From: Gemmatimonadaceae bacterium
GTDB lineage: Bacteria; Gemmatimonadota; Gemmatimonadetes; Gemmatimonadales; Gemmatimonadaceae
Length of the DNA: 64,000 nucleotides
Assembly (NCBI GenBank): GCA_025934775.1
Contig: JAICWO010000005.1
Location: 233,275 to 297,274 of the forward strand
Direction: 5' to 3'
In this document: positions 10,330 to 19,665 of the stretch, one piece after another
Position numbering within the stretch: position 1 is the first letter of the stretch
How the letters are laid out: every line of letters begins with the position of its first letter
Translations under genes and position numbers: made by a program
Notes under the pieces: generated by a model
The model's input: the letters and a program-made list of their open reading frames with translations, nothing else
Told to the model about the DNA's origin: nothing
Database searches by the model: none

Positions 10330-10770
10330 GTTCATCGCCTTGCCGATCAACCCCTCGAGGGCGGCTTTCGGCACCGCACCTGACTGCCTCGCCACTTCGC
10401 GTCCGCCGAAGAACACGATCGAGGTGGGAATCCCGCGGATGTTGAATGCGCTCGCCGTCCGCTGTGCCCGGTCGGTGTCGAGCTTGGCGACGAGTACCGC
10501 ACCCTGCTGCTCGCGCGCGAGCTCGTCCACGTACGGCGCCATCATCTTACACGGCCCGCACCAGTCCGCGTAGAAGTCGACGAGCACCGGAACATCGGTC
10601 TCGGCGATCGTGCGTGCAAAGCTCTCATCGTCGAGCTTCACCGGACGATCGAGCAGCATCGGCTTTCCGCACTTGCCGCACTTTGGCCGGTCGGCGGCGC
10701 GAGCCGCATCGACGCGATTCCACGTTTCACAGAACTGACAACGAATCGTCAGGTGTCTCTCTTCGGACAT
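10315..10770 (-). CDS. trxC: Thioredoxin 2 with N-terminal zinc ribbon
   Basis: A 151-residue cytosolic thiol-disulfide oxidoreductase. An N-terminal zinc finger has Cys11/Cys14 (CQFC) and Cys31/Cys34 (CGKC). A thioredoxin fold follows with the active site W70-CGPC and the cis-proline segment IRGIPTS. This is the trxC (thioredoxin 2) architecture. ATG 10770 is chosen because the zinc ribbon begins right after it; the much longer upstream frame has no family sequence. It lies downstream of a glycosyltransferase gene on the same strand with a 94-base gap holding a TATGAT-like box (10810-10815). The matching reductase may be trxB at 51172. Confidence 0.93.
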   Translation of the reverse strand: MSEERHLTIRCQFCETWNRVDAARAADRPKCGKCGKPMLLDRPVKLDDESFARTIAETDVPVLVDFYADWCGPCKMMAPYVDELAREQQGAVLVAKLDTDRAQRTASAFNIRGIPTSIVFFGGREVARQSGAVPKAALEGLIGKAMNGATA

Positions 10771-10864
10771 TGCTCGATCCTGTCGGCGATGAGGTAGCGC
10801 TGTCGTAAGATCATACCCCGTTCCAGTCCCCGCAGGCCGGCCGAGCTCGACGGGGGCCAAGTGC

Positions 10865-12040
10865 TCACCGAGCGGCTGCTCCCGGCTGCAACGGGATTGC
10901 CGACGCGTACGCCGCCTCGACCTGCGCGGCGACTTCTGGCCACGCGTACGGCGGCCGGCCAGAACGATTGCGTGCCGCGATCGAGGCGCGTAGATCGCCA
11001 TCGCCCGCGAGCCTGGCGAGCGCCTTGGCGAGATCGTCGTCGCTGCGACCGAGCAAGCCGTTCTCACCGTCGATCACGAAATCCTCAACGCCTGTGTCGC
11101 GCCGCGCGAGCACGGGAAGGCCCGCGGACATCGCCTCGAGCGCCGCGATGCCGAACGATTCCATCCGCGTCGGGAGGAGAAACACATGCGATTGCGCGAG
11201 GAGCCGGGCGATCGCGTCGCGCTCGAGCCAGCCGTGGAGGCGCACCTGTCCGGCGCGTTCGCGCGCGAGCCGCTCGATGGCGGGTCGCTCCACGCCGTCG
11301 CCAACGATGTCGAGGCTGATCTTCACGTCGGGCCCAGCCATTCGCTGTGCGCGATCGACGATCGTGAACAACGCGCGAGCACGTTTGCGCGGGTGCAGCC
11401 GCATGACGCTCACGACACGCAGCTCGCCATCGAAGCGCGTCGGCTCGTGCCGGCGCCACGCGTCGATGTCGATGCCGTTCGGGAGGACGAGCACCTCGCG
11501 CAGTCCGAGCGTCTCACGCGTCTCCCGCGCGACGAACCGGCTTACCGCGCTCCACACGATCGGGAGGTCGCGTGCCGCACCGATCCAGCCCAGCGCGCGC
11601 AACGCCGGCCGCAGGTAGTCGTAGATGCTGTGAAACGTGAACACCGCGGGCAGGCCGGCGCTGGCCGCGATCCTCGCGGCGCCGTAGGCGAGCGGGGCGA
11701 TGATGCCGGAGTGCACGTGGACAACGTCGAACTGCCGCGAGCCAAGGGTCGCGCGCAGCTCGGCGAATTGCCGGGTGGACGCCGTCACGCCCGCGAGCGG
11801 GATGCGAAAGCCGGGGAGGCGATGCACGCGGATGCCGTCGAGCCACGGATCGCCGGGCATCGCGGTGATGATCTCGACCGCGTGTCCGTGCCGCATCTGC
11901 TCGGCGGCGAGTCCGGCGAGCTGCATCTCGATGCCACCGCGGCGCGGTGCACACCAGTCCGACACGTGCGCGATGCGGAGCGGCGTCGCGGCGCGGCGCG
12001 TACGATCGTGCGTGAGCTGAGCTTCGCCGGTCGCTGTCAC
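10865..12040 (-). CDS. Glycosyltransferase family 4
   Basis: A 391-residue GT-B fold glycosyltransferase. The N-terminal domain opens with LRIAHVSDW and a GGIEMQ loop. The C-terminal domain has VLPNGID, VVSVMRLHPRKR, HGWLERDAIARLL and the family signature ESFGIAALEAMSAGLPV with the EX7E glutamates. Such enzymes transfer sugars from nucleotide donors to cell-envelope acceptors; the donor is not predictable. GTG 12040 is the start that avoids overlap with the divergent epimerase. The open frame continues into that gene but contains no conserved sequence there. Its divergent neighbour is an NAD-dependent epimerase. Confidence 0.85.
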   Translation of the reverse strand: MTATGEAQLTHDRTRRAATPLRIAHVSDWCAPRRGGIEMQLAGLAAEQMRHGHAVEIITAMPGDPWLDGIRVHRLPGFRIPLAGVTASTRQFAELRATLGSRQFDVVHVHSGIIAPLAYGAARIAASAGLPAVFTFHSIYDYLRPALRALGWIGAARDLPIVWSAVSRFVARETRETLGLREVLVLPNGIDIDAWRRHEPTRFDGELRVVSVMRLHPRKRARALFTIVDRAQRMAGPDVKISLDIVGDGVERPAIERLARERAGQVRLHGWLERDAIARLLAQSHVFLLPTRMESFGIAALEAMSAGLPVLARRDTGVEDFVIDGENGLLGRSDDDLAKALARLAGDGDLRASIAARNRSGRPPYAWPEVAAQVEAAYASAIPLQPGAAAR

Positions 12041-12092
12041 GGGGCGTAGTTTAGAGCGTGTCCAACTCCTGCGCGACCGCGCGCCGAGGCGA

Positions 12093-13088
12093 ATGATTCT
12101 TGTCACGGGTGCGACCGGACTGCTCGGCAACAACCTCGTGCGCCGGCTTCTGGCGCGGCGCGAGCGTGTGCGCGTGCTGGTGCGCGATCCTGCCGCGCCA
12201 GCGCTCGACGGCCTGGACGTCGACGTAATGGTCGGTGACGTCACCGACCCGCGGGCGGTGGAGCGCGCAGTCGCCGGCGCCACGCTGGTGGTGCATGCCG
12301 CGGCGCTCGTTCGAATCGGGCGGCGCGACCTCGACGAGATGCGCCGCGTGAATGTCCGCGGGACAGCGAATGTCGCGAGCGCGTGCCACCGTGCGGCAAT
12401 CCGGCTCGTTCACGTCTCGTCTGTCGACGCTCTGGGATGGGGGACCGCGGCGGCCCCCGGCCATGAGGATTCCGCGACGACGCCGGATCACGGAATCGCG
12501 TATGTGAAGACGAAGCGCGAAGCATTTCATGTGGTGCGCGGCTTCGTCGAGCAGGGGCTCGACGCGCGGATCGTACACCCCGCGTTCATGCTGGGCCGCT
12601 ACGACTGGCGCCCGTCGTCCGGCCGGCTCGTGCTCGAGGCCGTGCGGCGGCCATGGCTGCCCGCGCCGCCCGGCGGCAACGATTTCTGCCATGTGGACGA
12701 TGTGATCGCCGGGATCATAGCTGCCGCGGAGTCAGGCGCTCGGGGCAGGGACTACGTGCTCGCGGGCCCGCATCACAGCTACCGATCCGCGTATGTGGAG
12801 TTTCGGCGCGCGGCGGGACTCGCGCCTCGGGCGTGGGCGGTTCCGCGATTGGTGCTCTTCGCCGCCGGGGTAGCGGGCGATGTCGCGGGTGCGCTGTTAG
12901 GAGAAGAACCGGCGATCAACACCGGCGCGGTGGCCGCATCGTGTCACGAGCACCACTTCGACGATGCGCGTGCGTGCCGGGAATTGGGCTATCGCGCGCG
13001 GCCGTTGTCGGAGTCAGCGCGCGACGTCGTGGATTGGTTCGCCGAGCGCGGCGCACTCGCTCGGCCGGGGCTACATTCGAGCTCGTAG
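12093..13088 (+). CDS. NAD(P)-dependent epimerase/dehydratase (extended SDR)
   Basis: A 331-residue extended short-chain dehydrogenase. The Rossmann motif GATGLLG is at residues 6-12 and the catalytic YVKTK supplies Tyr and Lys. FCHVDDV lies in the substrate domain. It resembles HpnA/dihydroflavonol-4-reductase-like enzymes that oxidise or reduce sugar- or lipid-linked hydroxyls. It is divergent from a GT4 glycosyltransferase, 52 bases apart, and followed by tRNA-Ala. Without hopanoid genes nearby, I do not assign hpnA. Confidence 0.82.
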   Translation: MILVTGATGLLGNNLVRRLLARRERVRVLVRDPAAPALDGLDVDVMVGDVTDPRAVERAVAGATLVVHAAALVRIGRRDLDEMRRVNVRGTANVASACHRAAIRLVHVSSVDALGWGTAAAPGHEDSATTPDHGIAYVKTKREAFHVVRGFVEQGLDARIVHPAFMLGRYDWRPSSGRLVLEAVRRPWLPAPPGGNDFCHVDDVIAGIIAAAESGARGRDYVLAGPHHSYRSAYVEFRRAAGLAPRAWAVPRLVLFAAGVAGDVAGALLGEEPAINTGAVAASCHEHHFDDARACRELGYRARPLSESARDVVDWFAERGALARPGLHSSS

Positions 13089-13111
13089 CACCACTATGTT
13101 GAACGAGTTAC

Positions 13112-13184
13112 GGGGCGTTAGCTCAGCTGGGAGAGCGCCTGGTTTGCAACCAGGAGGTCATCGGTTCGATCCCGATACGCTCCA
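13112..13184 (+). tRNA. tRNA-Ala (anticodon TGC)
   Basis: A 73-base cloverleaf. The acceptor stem GGGGCGT pairs with ACGCTCC and contains the G3-U70 wobble that identifies alanine tRNA. The D-arm is GCTCAGCTGGGAGAGC. The anticodon stem CTGGT/ACCAG encloses loop TTTGCAA with anticodon TGC. The T-arm is TCGGTTCGATCCCGA and the discriminator is A. CCA is not encoded. A TATGTT box at 13095-13100 is suitably placed as its promoter -10. Confidence 0.97.
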
Positions 13185-13216
13185 TGCACCGTGACTAGGC
13201 GGCACGCCGAGCCCGA

Positions 13217-13771
13217 TCACTCGACTTCCGTCAGCTCCATGTCGAACACGAGCACCGAGTTCGGCGGAATGCTCCCGGCGCCCTTCGCGCCGTAGCCGAG
13301 GTCCGGCGGGACGACGAGTCGTCTGCGACCGCCCACCCGCATCCCGAGCAGCCCTTCTTCCCAGCCCGGGATCACGCCTTTGCTGCCTAGGGTGACGGTG
13401 ATCTCCCCATTATCGAACTGCGTTCCGTCGGGCAGGGATCCGGTGTACCGCACGACGAGTGTCTTTCCGCGGAGTGCAATCGCGCCCGTGCCGACGGTGA
13501 GGTCCTGCACATAGAGACCCGACGGATGCCGGAGCATCCGGTCGAGCTGCACCTCGAGCGCGGGCGCGAACGTGGTCTGCCTGACGACGTCGTCGACCGC
13601 GACGGGCGCCGGCGCCGGCACCGGCGCTGGCGTCACGGCCGCACTGGTTCGTGCGGGCACCGGCGTTGCTTCGGGCGGATTGCTGTGCGCGCAGGCGCCC
13701 GCCGCCGCAGCGACCGCCAGCATCAGCGGAATCGCACGGCGGTTCGCCCGGCGGGATGTTTTGCGTGTCAC
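13217..13771 (-). CDS. FKBP-type peptidyl-prolyl cis-trans isomerase, lipoprotein
   Basis: A 184-residue envelope protein. A basic n-region (RKTSRRANRR) and hydrophobic core end in a lipobox (AAGAC, Cys27), then a Pro/Ala-rich linker. The C-terminal FKBP domain has LVVRYTGSLPDGTQFD, IPGWEEGLLGMRVGG, DLGYG and LVFDMELTEVE. It catalyses prolyl isomerisation, likely in the periplasm. GTG 13771 is chosen because it directly precedes the basic n-region. The frame is open farther upstream, but only antisense to the peroxiredoxin gene. The two divergent genes are about 31 bases apart. Confidence 0.87.
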   Translation of the reverse strand: MTRKTSRRANRRAIPLMLAVAAAAGACAHSNPPEATPVPARTSAAVTPAPVPAPAPVAVDDVVRQTTFAPALEVQLDRMLRHPSGLYVQDLTVGTGAIALRGKTLVVRYTGSLPDGTQFDNGEITVTLGSKGVIPGWEEGLLGMRVGGRRRLVVPPDLGYGAKGAGSIPPNSVLVFDMELTEVE

Positions 13772-13802
13772 GCGTTCTTTTGCCAATCGAGGGTCACACA
13801 AG

Positions 13803-14282
13803 ATGACGAGCACCGCGACGCAGTCGCCGATTCCGATGGTAGGGCAGGAGGCACCCGACTTCACGCTTCCGTCCACGTCAGGTGAGAAAATTACGCTGTC
13901 CGCGCTCCGCGGCACACCGGTGCTAATGGCTTTTTTCCCTCTCGCCTTCTCGAGCACGTGCACGGCGGAACTGTGCGAGATGCGCGACGATTACGACCAG
14001 TTCGCCGGCCGCGGTGTCACAATTCTGCCCATCAGCGTTGACTCCACGTATTCGCTCAAAGAGTATAAGAATAAATACGATATGAAGGTCAACCTCTTAA
14101 GTGACTTCAAGCGAGATGTGTCGCGGCGGTACGGGGTGCTGAACGAAGACCGGTTCTTCTCCAACCGCGCCTATTTTCTCATCGATCGCGACGGGACGAT
14201 CCAGTGGGAGCACGTCGAGGAGAACCCCGGCCTTCGCCGTGAGGACACCGAGCTCCTGGCCGCAATCGATCGATTGCGGTAG
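13803..14282 (+). CDS. Peroxiredoxin (AhpC/TSA family, PrxQ/AhpE-like)
   Basis: A 159-residue thiol peroxidase. The N-terminus GQEAPDFTLPSTSG is typical. The active site PLAFSSTCTAELC has the peroxidatic Cys53 and a second Cys58 at the C-x4-C spacing of PrxQ/BCP-type atypical two-Cys enzymes, while the PLAFS context recalls AhpE. It reduces hydroperoxides and would be recycled by thioredoxin. The ATG at 13803 is chosen; the frame continues upstream across the divergent FKBP gene without family sequence. Confidence 0.9.
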   Translation: MTSTATQSPIPMVGQEAPDFTLPSTSGEKITLSALRGTPVLMAFFPLAFSSTCTAELCEMRDDYDQFAGRGVTILPISVDSTYSLKEYKNKYDMKVNLLSDFKRDVSRRYGVLNEDRFFSNRAYFLIDRDGTIQWEHVEENPGLRREDTELLAAIDRLR

Positions 14283-14393
14283 TACGGCGGCGACCCAATA
14301 GTTAGCGAACGGTTGCGAACGGCTCAGGTACGCGTCATACCTGAGCTGTTCGGTCATCTTGTCCTGCCCCTACCAACCCCGGCCCACGCCGAC

Positions 14394-15965
14394 GTGTCCG
14401 AGGTTTTGAGCCCTCCCCCCGCGAAGCACCGACTCAGTAAGCCGATTCCGCGTACGCTCACGGCGATCGCGGAGATCGCTGCTGCGCTGGCGACCGGCGA
14501 CTCGATCGGTGCGGTGATGCCCGGCATCCTCGCCGCCGTCGCGAGCGAGCTGGATGGAACACAGGCCACGCTCTGGCTTCGCGGCCTGGACGGTCTTCGA
14601 CGAGCGTGGTTCGTCGCGGCCGACGATACGCCTCCCTCCGACGTGGAGCACGCGCTCAGATCCGGCGACGGCACGGCCGAGGCCGGATTCGTCGTGTGCC
14701 GGCTGCTCGCCGGCCGACAGGAGCTCGGTGCGATCTCCGCGCGTCCGGGACGCGACCTCGTGGGCGAGGACTCGCTCTTCCTCTCCGCCGTGGCCGACAT
14801 GCTCGCGCCCGCGCTTCGCGACGCGGAGTATGCGCACCGGCTGGAGTCGGAAGTCGCGGCGCGCACGCGTGAGATCGACGAGCAGCGGCGCTTCATCGAG
14901 AAGATCATCGACTCGCTTCCGGTCGGTCTCTATGTGATCGACCGGGGATACCGCATTCAGGCGTGGAATCGAAAGCGCGAGACCGGACTTCAGGGCGTTT
15001 CGCGCGAGGAGGCGATCGGGCGCACGATCTTCGAGATCCTCCATCGCCAGCCGGCCGAGCTGCTGCGCAGCGAGTTCGAGAGCGTGTTCGAGACCGGCGA
15101 GATGCAGCAGTTTCCGATCGAGTCGACGGCGTTCGGTGAGTCGCGCACGTACCGGATCACGAAAATTCCGATGCAGGTCGATGACACCGGCGACGTGTCG
15201 CACGTGATCACGATCGGCGAGGACATCACCGAGTGGCGCCAGGCCGAGGAGCGATTCGCGCAGGCCGAGAAGCTCGCGGCGATCGGAACGCTCGCCGCGG
15301 GCGTGATGCACGAGATCAACAACCCGCTCGCGACGATCGGTGCCTGCGCGGAGAGCATGACGCTCGGCATCGACGAAGGCACACTGGACCTCGCCAACGA
15401 CAAGGCGGAAGTGAAGGAGTCGCTCTCGTTGATCCAGGAGGAAGTGCATCGCTGCAAGGGGATCATCGACGGACTGCTCGATTTCAGCCGTCCCAAGCCA
15501 ACGACGAAGTCGGTCGTCGATCTGAACGGCGTGGTGGAGAAGACGCTCTCGCTCGTGCGGCATCACCCGCGCTTCCGGCGCGTGCTCGTGGGACTCGAAC
15601 CCACGAAGGAATTGCGCTCGATCTGGGCGAACGACGAGCAGATGGTGCAGGTGCTCATGGCGCTCCTGCTGAACGCGCTCGACGCCATGGAAGACAAGGG
15701 CGTCATCACGATTCGCACGCGAAACGAGGACAAGGACGACTGCGTGATCGTCGAAGTCGTCGACCACGGCCACGGCATTCGCGGCGCCGACAAATCGAAG
15801 ATCTTCGAGCCGTTCTACACGACCAAGGCGCCGAGCCGCGGGATGGGTCTCGGTCTCTCGATCTGCTATGCGATCGTTACGGAGCACGGCGGCCGCATCG
15901 AGGTCGACAGTGTGGTCGGCGAAGGGAGCGTGTTCCGCATGATCCTTCCGGCGACGAACCCGTGA
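14394..15965 (+). CDS. Sensor histidine kinase with GAF-like, PAS and kinase domains (NtrB-like)
   Basis: About 523 residues with no transmembrane segment, so probably cytosolic. Order: a GAF-like N-terminal region (to about residue 145), a short coiled coil, a PAS domain (IIDSLPVGLYVIDRGYRI), the HisKA dimerisation domain with His306 in GVMHEINNPLATI, and HATPase_c with NALDAMEDKG, DHGHGI and GMGLGLSICYAI. It phosphorylates the NtrC-type regulator whose GTG overlaps its stop. The start is uncertain: GTG 14394 precedes SEVLSPPP, while TTG 14313 is an in-frame alternative. Neither has a clear ribosome site. Confidence 0.88.
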   Translation: MSEVLSPPPAKHRLSKPIPRTLTAIAEIAAALATGDSIGAVMPGILAAVASELDGTQATLWLRGLDGLRRAWFVAADDTPPSDVEHALRSGDGTAEAGFVVCRLLAGRQELGAISARPGRDLVGEDSLFLSAVADMLAPALRDAEYAHRLESEVAARTREIDEQRRFIEKIIDSLPVGLYVIDRGYRIQAWNRKRETGLQGVSREEAIGRTIFEILHRQPAELLRSEFESVFETGEMQQFPIESTAFGESRTYRITKIPMQVDDTGDVSHVITIGEDITEWRQAEERFAQAEKLAAIGTLAAGVMHEINNPLATIGACAESMTLGIDEGTLDLANDKAEVKESLSLIQEEVHRCKGIIDGLLDFSRPKPTTKSVVDLNGVVEKTLSLVRHHPRFRRVLVGLEPTKELRSIWANDEQMVQVLMALLLNALDAMEDKGVITIRTRNEDKDDCVIVEVVDHGHGIRGADKSKIFEPFYTTKAPSRGMGLGLSICYAIVTEHGGRIEVDSVVGEGSVFRMILPATNP

Positions 15966-17341
15966 GCGAAGGCCCGGGCGTCGGCCGGATCCGCGTTCTC
16001 ATCGCCGAGGACGAGGAGAATCTCGCGCAGATTCTCTCGACGTTCTTGCGCGGGCGCGGACATCACGTGGTGTGTGTCGGCGACGGCCGCGCGGCGCTTC
16101 AGGCGGTGCGGGACGAATCGTTCGACGTAGCGCTCTTCGACATCGTGATGCCCGAGATGGACGGTCTCGAGGCGCTGAAGCAGCTCCGCGCCGAACCCGA
16201 TCCGCCCGAGGTCATCATCATCACCGGCAACGGCACGATCGAGACGGCGATCACGGCGATGAAGCTCGGCGCCTACGACTACATGGCGAAGCCGTACCGC
16301 ATGGCGGAGATCGACGTCCTCGTGCGGCGTGCATGGGAGAAGCGCCAGCTCGCGCGCGAGAATCGCTACCTGCAGGCGCGGCTGTCGCGCGTGGATGCCA
16401 CGCCCGAGGTGATCACCCAGTATGCGCCGATGCACGCCGTGCTCTCGCTGCTCGAGCGTGTGGCGACGACCGATTCTCCCGTGCTCATCACGGGCGAGTC
16501 CGGCACGGGAAAGACGCTGCTCGCGCGCGCGATTCACCGCCTCTCGGGGCGCGTCGGACCGATGGTCGAAGCGGATGCGACGGTGCTCGCCGAGAGCGTG
16601 CTCGACGTCGAATTGTTCGGACACGAGCGCGGCGCGTTCACGGGTGCGGTCGCGCGCAAAGCGGGGCTCATCGAGCTCGCGTCGAGCGGCACGCTGTTCG
16701 TCGACGGCGTGGGCGTGCTCAGCGCGAAGCTCCAGGCGAAGCTGTCACGCGCACTGGAGCATGGGAGCTTCTTCCGCATCGGCGGTACGCAGAAAGTCGA
16801 CGTGGCGATGCGACTCGTCACCGCGAGCAACCACGATCTGGACGCGGCCGTGCACGAAGGGCGCTTCCGGGATGATCTGTTGTATCGGTTGAACGTGGTC
16901 ACGGTATCGCTTCCGCCACTTCGGGAGCGCGCGGTCGACATTCCGCTGCTCGCCGAGCATTTCCTCACGCTCCTCGGCGGCGCGCAGCCGCCGACGTTGA
17001 CGCCTGATGCGATCGCGTTGATGCAGGACTACGCGTGGCCCGGCAACATTCGGGAGCTCCGGAACGTGATCGAGCGCGTCGTGCTGCTCTCGCGCGGCAA
17101 CGGCGACGGCGTAGCTGAAATTCGCGCGCAGGATCTGCCGCTCTCGATCACGCCGGCGACGAATCGCCCGGCCGTCGGCTCGGCGACGACGTTGATCGAG
17201 CTCGAACGCCAGCACATCGACGCGATCTTGTCGCAGACGCACTGGCACCAAGGGAAAGCCGCCAAGATCCTCGGCATCTCGTCCAAGACGCTCTACCGCA
17301 AGATTCGCGAGTACGGATTCCAGAGGCCGTCGCGCGGGTAG
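15962..17341 (+). CDS. NtrC-family response regulator with degenerate Walker B
   Basis: A 459-residue protein with receiver, AAA+ and Fis-type HTH domains. The receiver has phospho-Asp60 in LFDIVMPEMDG and Lys110. The AAA+ domain has Walker A GESGTGKT (178-185) and the sigma-54 contact GAFTGA (224-229). The Walker B segment reads LFVDGVG, so Gly249 replaces the usual catalytic Glu. The partner position of the glutamate switch, normally Asn, is Asp205. The arginine-finger region GRFRDDLLYRLNV is kept. The HTH (KAAKILGISSKTLYRKI) binds DNA. It is translationally coupled to the upstream kinase by a GTGA overlap. Receiver and HTH look intact; ATP hydrolysis may be impaired. Confidence 0.9.
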   Translation: MSEGPGVGRIRVLIAEDEENLAQILSTFLRGRGHHVVCVGDGRAALQAVRDESFDVALFDIVMPEMDGLEALKQLRAEPDPPEVIIITGNGTIETAITAMKLGAYDYMAKPYRMAEIDVLVRRAWEKRQLARENRYLQARLSRVDATPEVITQYAPMHAVLSLLERVATTDSPVLITGESGTGKTLLARAIHRLSGRVGPMVEADATVLAESVLDVELFGHERGAFTGAVARKAGLIELASSGTLFVDGVGVLSAKLQAKLSRALEHGSFFRIGGTQKVDVAMRLVTASNHDLDAAVHEGRFRDDLLYRLNVVTVSLPPLRERAVDIPLLAEHFLTLLGGAQPPTLTPDAIALMQDYAWPGNIRELRNVIERVVLLSRGNGDGVAEIRAQDLPLSITPATNRPAVGSATTLIELERQHIDAILSQTHWHQGKAAKILGISSKTLYRKIREYGFQRPSRG

Positions 17342-17366
17342 CGTTCGGCGCAGTACCTTTTCGGCC

Positions 17367-18035
17367 ATGCGAATCCTTGTGATCGAAGACGATCCCACGG
17401 TTGGCCAATACGTGAAGCGCGGGCTCGAGGAACAGCGCTCATCGGTCGACCTCGTCGCCGACGGCGAAGAGGGCGAGGCGCGAGCCTCATCCGAGGCGTA
17501 CGACCTCATCATCCTCGACATGCGCTTGCCGGCGAAGTCGGGGCTCGAGGTGCTGCACTCGTTGCGCGCGCGCGGTTTCGAGCGGCCTGTGCTCGTCCTC
17601 ACCGCGCAGGACGCTGTCGACGCCAAGGTGACGGCGCTGCGCGCCGGGGCTGACGACTACGTCACCAAGCCATTTGCGTTCGAGGAACTGCTCGCGCGCG
17701 TCGAAGCGCTGGCGCGCCGGCCGCGCGCGCTGGCGTCACCGACGTTGACCGTCGGCGATCTCGTGCTCGATCAGGGCACGCGCGAAGTGCGCCGCGAAGG
17801 TGAGCTCATCGACCTGACGCCGAAGGAGTTTTCGGTGCTCGAGTATCTGATGCGGCACGCGGGGCGGGTGATGAGCCGCACGTTGATCACCGAGTACGTG
17901 TGGGGATACCACTTCGATCCCGGCACCAACATCGTGGACGTGGTGATCAACCATCTCCGGAAGAAGGTCGACGCGTCGCACGCGAAGAAACTGATCACGA
18001 CGGTGCGCGGCGTCGGGTACATGATCAAAGACTGA
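17367..18035 (+). CDS. OmpR/PhoB-family response regulator
   Basis: A 222-residue transcription factor. The receiver domain has acidic Asp8/Asp9, phospho-Asp51 (LDMRLP), Thr and Lys in YVTKPF. The winged helix runs from about residue 125 (LTVGDLVLDQGTREVRR, then LTPKEFSVLEYLMRHAG and TTVRGVGYMIKD). It binds DNA after phosphorylation by the kinase that begins five bases downstream. The 25-base gap after the NtrC-type gene leaves open a shared transcript for both systems. Confidence 0.95.
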   Translation: MRILVIEDDPTVGQYVKRGLEEQRSSVDLVADGEEGEARASSEAYDLIILDMRLPAKSGLEVLHSLRARGFERPVLVLTAQDAVDAKVTALRAGADDYVTKPFAFEELLARVEALARRPRALASPTLTVGDLVLDQGTREVRREGELIDLTPKEFSVLEYLMRHAGRVMSRTLITEYVWGYHFDPGTNIVDVVINHLRKKVDASHAKKLITTVRGVGYMIKD

Positions 18036-18040
18036 TCGCG

Positions 18041-19552
18041 ATGTCGACCCGGGGGCGGCTCACCGCCGCGTACGCCATGCTCCTGATGGGGACGCTCATC
18101 GTATTCGCGATCGCGTTCTCGAGCATCTACCGGGTGCGCGCGAATGAGGTCGCGATCGACGCCCTGCGACAGGCGGACAGCATCTCGGCCACGATTCGCC
18201 GCTATCAGGCGGCCGACAGCACGCTGGTCGTGCTCGACACCACGTTAAGCCCGCCCGTGGCGCGTCCTACCCACCTGCTGATCGACGTCCTCAACAACGT
18301 GCCCGGCTACTTCCTGGTGTTCAACTTCCAGGATCAGCTGCTGTACGTGTCGGGTCCGATGCGCCAGCTCTCGACCGACGATCAGGTCGCGGTGAACAAG
18401 GTGGCGGTGCAACTGCCGACGAGCGTCGAAGGCGTCACGATCTCGACGCCTGAAGATTCCACCCGCCTGTTCCTGCGTGCGCGGCGCGTGTCGAGCGACT
18501 CCATCGCCGTGCCGTACATCTCGCGCGTGGTGGTGGGCGTGCCGACGAACTACGGCGATCTGCTCGCGCCCGGCCTCGCCGGGACGATCATCATCCTGCT
18601 GCCGCTCGTTTTCCTCTTCTCGCTCGCCGCGGCGTATCTCGCGCTTGGCAACATCTTCCGGCCCGTCGACGATCTGATCAACGAGGTGGAGGCGATCACC
18701 GACGGTCGAAGCCTGCACCGCCGGCTTCCAACGGAGTCGGAGAACGACGAGCTCTCGCGGCTGAGTGTCACCGTGAACGCGATGCTTTCGCGCCTCGAGG
18801 CCTCGTTCGCCGCGCTGCGCCGATTCACGGCGGACGCGAGCCACGAGCTCAAGACGCCGCTCACCGTCCTGCGCGCCGATGTCGAGCGCGCGATGCACCC
18901 GTCCACCATCCGCGGCGAACGTCTCGTGGCGCTCGAGGAAGCGCTGCAGGAGACCGCGCGCATGGCGGACCTGGTCGACAGTCTCCTCACGCTCGCGCGC
19001 GCCGACGAAGGTCGATTCGACATCCATCGCGTTCCGGTGGAATTGGAGCCGCTGCTCCGCGAGGTCTACGAGACGGCGATGATCCTCGGTGAAGACGCGG
19101 GGCTGGAGCTCTCACTCTCGTCGCTCGAGGGTGGGATCGTGATGGGCGATCGCACGCGGCTGCGTCAGCTTCTGCTCAATCTCGTCACCAACGCGATCAA
19201 GTACACGCCGCGCGGAGGCAAGGTAGACATCTCGGTCACGCGGCGGCCGCACGACGAAGTCGCGATCGTGGTGCGTGATACCGGCATCGGCATCGCGGCG
19301 GGCGACCTGCCGCACATTTTCGATCGGTTCTGGCGCGCCGACCGAGCGCGCTCACGCGCATCGGAGCGCGGCGGCTTCGGTCTCGGTCTTTCAATCTCCC
19401 AGTGGATCGTTCAGGCGCATGGGGGGAGCATCTCCGTGCAGTCGAGACTCGGCCGCGGCACCGCGTTCACCGTGCTGCTCCCCGTCCTTGCCGAGACCGC
19501 ACCACCTCCATCGGCGGAGTCGGATGAGGCCGCGGCCGAAAGCCCCATCTAA
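18041..19552 (+). CDS. Membrane sensor histidine kinase (EnvZ/PhoR-like)
   Basis: A 503-residue kinase. The first membrane segment is at about residues 9-28 and the second at about 175-205, bounding a periplasmic sensor region. A HAMP linker (FRPVDDLINEVEAI) follows. HisKA has His268 in DASHELKTPLTVL. HATPase_c has NLVTNAIKYTP, DTGIGI and GFGLGLSISQWIV. It pairs with the OmpR-type regulator just upstream. The stimulus is not identifiable. After the stop there is a 113-base gap to tonB with no strong hairpin. Confidence 0.93.
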   Translation: MSTRGRLTAAYAMLLMGTLIVFAIAFSSIYRVRANEVAIDALRQADSISATIRRYQAADSTLVVLDTTLSPPVARPTHLLIDVLNNVPGYFLVFNFQDQLLYVSGPMRQLSTDDQVAVNKVAVQLPTSVEGVTISTPEDSTRLFLRARRVSSDSIAVPYISRVVVGVPTNYGDLLAPGLAGTIIILLPLVFLFSLAAAYLALGNIFRPVDDLINEVEAITDGRSLHRRLPTESENDELSRLSVTVNAMLSRLEASFAALRRFTADASHELKTPLTVLRADVERAMHPSTIRGERLVALEEALQETARMADLVDSLLTLARADEGRFDIHRVPVELEPLLREVYETAMILGEDAGLELSLSSLEGGIVMGDRTRLRQLLLNLVTNAIKYTPRGGKVDISVTRRPHDEVAIVVRDTGIGIAAGDLPHIFDRFWRADRARSRASERGGFGLGLSISQWIVQAHGGSISVQSRLGRGTAFTVLLPVLAETAPPPSAESDEAAAESPI

Positions 19553-19665
19553 CATCGGCTTCACCAACTCTTAATCTTCCGGGCATTCCATGAAATGGGC
19601 CTGGGGGTAGCTTATTTCACGAGCAAGTTCGCGCGTTTTCCCTTACCCGATCAGGCCAGCGAGAC

